A stretch of 44,905 nucleotides of DNA, from positions 1 through 44,905 of the forward strand of contig NZ_SKCD01000037.1 in the NCBI RefSeq assembly GCF_006542765.1, in the 5' to 3' direction. Under the pieces are notes generated by a model. That model was given only the letters and a program-made list of their open reading frames with translations. It was not told the DNA's origin and made no database searches. The stretch's first letter is position 1. Each line of letters begins with the position of its first letter. This DNA comes from Paenibacillus luteus. Its GTDB lineage: Bacteria; Bacillota; Bacilli; Paenibacillales; Paenibacillaceae. Below, piece after piece: positions 43,019-44,905 of the stretch. A program made the position numbers and the translations under genes.

Positions 43019-44320
43019 TTATAGCGTATTTGTTTTCAACTGATCGAGCACCTTTGTAATGGTCGATGTCGGAATGGCGAACCCAATGCCCTGTGCTTCC
43101 GCGTTCACCGCTGTATTAATGCCAATTACTTCGCCATGCTCGTTTAGAAGCGGTCCGCCAGAGTTGCCTGGGTTAATGGAAGCGTCGGTTTGCAGCAAAT
43201 GCTCGTATTCATGGTTGCCTTGTTCATCCGCAATCGTAATTGGACGTTCCTTGGCACTTAGAACACCCATCGTCAGCGTTTGGTCGAAGCCATAAGGGTT
43301 GCCGATCGCCATCACCCAATCCCCGATTTTAGTTTCATCTGAACTACCTAACTTGAGTGACGGGAATGCTTTTCCGTCAGGGCTCTCTACCTTAAGCACG
43401 GCCAAATCGAGATCATAGCTAGAACCAAGCACTTTAGCTGTCAACGGCTCGTCATAGCCTTGCACCGTCACCTTTACCTCTTTGGCATCTGCAATCACAT
43501 GCTCATTCGTCAAAATATAACCGTCCTGCTCAAAGAAAAATCCGGTTCCTGAACCCACCAGCTCCAGTTCCGCAGCACTTTGCTGTTGTTGCTGCTGCTG
43601 TTGTTGTTCCTGCTGCTGACCGCCTCTGCCAGATTGCCCGCCACCAAAAAACTGTTGAAACCGCGGGTCGTCAAACATAGAGCTGGAACTAGCCGCTTCA
43701 CCGTAGTTTTCAATTTTCACAACCGCCGGGCTTGTTGCGGCATACACAGATGCGATATCCTCGCTTGTGCTGAGCGATGCGGTCGATAAGCCTGCATCCT
43801 GCTGCGCCGTGTTGCTCACTACGCTGGAGCCCGTACCCTGAACCGCCGCTGTCCCTCCGCTGAACAAATTGTTTTTGTCCGCCATGTACGAGAAGCCTCC
43901 GATTACCATAGCGCCGATCAGAAACGATGCGAGCAGCGTTTTGGGAGAGCTTCCTCCGGAACGTTTCTTCTTTTTCCCCTGCTCCTCATCTGGAAGCTGC
44001 TCCGTCTCTTGCTGAAGTCTCAGTTCCCTCTCATATGATGCTCTCAGATCGTTGCTCGATTTGGTAGATTCATAGATATAAGTAGTGACCGATGGTGACT
44101 GGTTGCCCGTGGCAGATGTATGCGTAGCAGAGGTATGAGTGGCAGTTTGATTCGTATTCGAATGATTGTTCGCATCATAGTTCATATCGTTGTTCAAATC
44201 GATATTTGCACCGTTGTTCGTATCGTAATTCATATCGTTGTTTGTATCGTTGTTTGTATCGTTGTTCGTATTGTGATTCATATTGTTGTTCGCATTCATG
44301 CGTTTGTTTTCCTCGTTCAT
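43019..44320 (-). CDS. htrA: Membrane-anchored HtrA-like serine protease lacking a PDZ domain
   Basis: 433 residues from the ATG at 44320 (GAGAGG upstream). The first ~60 residues are an Asn/Asp-rich repeat (NNDTNNDTNND), then a charged stretch, one TM helix (~128-146), a Ser-rich linker, and a Gln tract (QQQEQQQQQQQQQ, ~235-247). The S1C trypsin-like domain has H274 (TNEHVIAD), D305 (DLDLAVLKV) and S387 (NPGNSGGPLL). It stops at ITKVLDQLKTNTL, right where the PDZ domain of HtrA/DegP normally begins. A terminator follows directly, so this looks like the natural end. It should degrade or refold proteins at the membrane-wall interface; without PDZ, its activation must differ. Confidence 0.88.
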   Translation of the reverse strand: MNEENKRMNANNNMNHNTNNDTNNDTNNDMNYDTNNGANIDLNNDMNYDANNHSNTNQTATHTSATHTSATGNQSPSVTTYIYESTKSSNDLRASYERELRLQQETEQLPDEEQGKKKKRSGGSSPKTLLASFLIGAMVIGGFSYMADKNNLFSGGTAAVQGTGSSVVSNTAQQDAGLSTASLSTSEDIASVYAATSPAVVKIENYGEAASSSSMFDDPRFQQFFGGGQSGRGGQQQEQQQQQQQQQSAAELELVGSGTGFFFEQDGYILTNEHVIADAKEVKVTVQGYDEPLTAKVLGSSYDLDLAVLKVESPDGKAFPSLKLGSSDETKIGDWVMAIGNPYGFDQTLTMGVLSAKERPITIADEQGNHEYEHLLQTDASINPGNSGGPLLNEHGEVIGINTAVNAEAQGIGFAIPTSTITKVLDQLKTNTL

Positions 44321-44547
44321 CGTGTTCATCCTCTCCAATGTAGGTGTCTGTTTCCCATGTACCTATCATGCAGGATGTACCTTAAACGAAACTTAAGCCG
44401 GTTATAAATGAACATAAGAAAACAACGAAGTTATGTTTTCTTCTTGCGGAGATTCTATCAATGGAAATATATATTTTATGCGCTCAAAAAGTTTCAAATT
44501 ACATCAAAAATTAAGTCTACGCCCCAGAGTAGCTCCCCCATCCAGAT

Positions 44548-44613
44548 TAGATCTACTTTTTAGACCTATTTTCGCCAATTGGACCGTTTCCGATGAAATA
44601 GATCTACTTTTTA
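44548..44613. repeat. 15-bp direct repeat pair
   Basis: TAGATCTACTTTTTA at 44548-44562 and 44599-44613, spaced 51 bp start to start. Could be part of a dispersed intergenic repeat or an operator pair. Confidence 0.55.
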
Positions 44614-44761
44614 CACTAGCCTTACAAACAACCTAACATCAATCCAAATTTTATTTCGAAATGAATAATTTTACAATTGAATTCCTTCTCTTAAAAGAAA
44701 AAGAATAGAGGAGGCTTAATTGTAGGTGGTTACCATTTTATGGTATTATTCTGTTGTTTGA

Positions 44762-44905
44762 CTACTTCTCCACTATGATCTTTACGGCAACACGTTTCAT
44801 TCCTTTGGGAAGAGGAGACGGTGGTGGTTTTGTTCCTTCCACCTTCCTTCTTCCCTTAGATGTCCTATCCGACGTTCGTCCCTGTCGCCTACAAAAAGCT
44901 CCCCA
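44762..44905 (-). CDS. Possible C-terminal fragment of a gene entering from outside
   Basis: On the minus strand a frame is open from the window edge to a TAG at 44762, encoding ~47 residues rich in Arg/Lys/Pro and ending KGMKRVAVKIIVEK. I do not recognise it. The high Arg content may mean it is not a real gene; only the sequence beyond the edge can decide. Confidence 0.25.
   Translation of the reverse strand, partial: WGAFCRRQGRTSDRTSKGRRKVEGTKPPPSPLPKGMKRVAVKIIVEK

Larger units (their letters stand above)
44321..44905. other. Intergenic region and window edge
   Basis: Upstream region of the protease gene. It contains a 15-bp direct repeat (44548 and 44599) and at the far end a possible C-terminal gene fragment. 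Nothing else is supported. Confidence 0.5.

Noticed and set aside
43580..43789. Leu-rich plus-strand open frame that looks like a signal peptide.
   Set aside because: It is the reverse complement of the Gln tract in the HtrA-like gene.
1..44905. tRNA or rRNA genes.
   Set aside because: I saw no clover-leaf with a T-loop GGTTCGAATCC-type motif and no rRNA segments; the transposon attachment site is glmS, not a tRNA.

Overview
The window looks like a low-to-mid GC Firmicute chromosome, most likely Paenibacillus or a close relative. The evidence is strong Shine-Dalgarno sites, a glmS ribozyme, a cdaA-cdaR-glmM operon, a sigW/rsiW pair, YesM/YesN-type two-component proteins, copper-amine-oxidase-stalk proteins and a large modular GH9 cellulase. 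Nearly every gene lies on the minus strand.

Layout. 1-5.75 kb holds small hypothetical genes, a decayed MFS transporter fragment and helD (RNA polymerase recycling ATPase). 6-17.2 kb is a plant-polysaccharide module: a sensor kinase, an AraC-type response regulator and an orphan sugar-binding lipoprotein in one operon, followed by a secreted GH9 cellulase. A chemotaxis receptor diverges from that operon. Three CcpA (cre)-like sites sit in the control regions. 17.2-19.4 kb is a decay zone with an IS3-like vestige, a broken XRE regulator, a broken small HTH gene and one intact stalk-domain protein. 19,440-34,794 is a complete 15,355-bp Tn7-like transposon. 34.8-44.9 kb is core chromosome: glmS with its ribozyme, glmM, cdaR, cdaA, rsiW, sigW and an HtrA-like protease.

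The transposon carries tnsA, tnsB, tnsC, tnsD and a frameshifted tnsE. Its ends are 5'-TGT...ACA-3', with three spaced TnsB-type sites on the left and five tandem ones on the right. A perfect 5-bp duplication (CAAAC) flanks it, and it lies 24 bp past the glmS stop codon, the classic attTn7 position. Directly outside the left end is the right-end stump of an older Tn7-like element. Its terminus maps 1 bp away from the present insertion point, so the att site was occupied twice in succession.

The cargo is one AT-rich, three-gene minus-strand cluster: (i) a protein with two GHKL ATPase domains, one Hsp90/MutL-like and one histidine-kinase-like with an H-box; (ii) a protein with an N-terminal receiver (REC) domain and a long unassigned C-terminal part; (iii) a DNA methyltransferase with its own promoter. 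I do not recognise this as a named system. By position and content it is a good candidate for an undescribed phosphorelay-controlled, methylation-linked defence system.

Core region: sigW and rsiW are separated by a perfect ECF-type promoter (TGAAAC-N16-CGTA) that would drive the anti-sigma gene alone. cdaA, cdaR and glmM form the conserved c-di-AMP / cell-wall precursor operon. glmS downstream is controlled by a glucosamine-6-phosphate ribozyme and appears to use a terminator lying inside the transposon.
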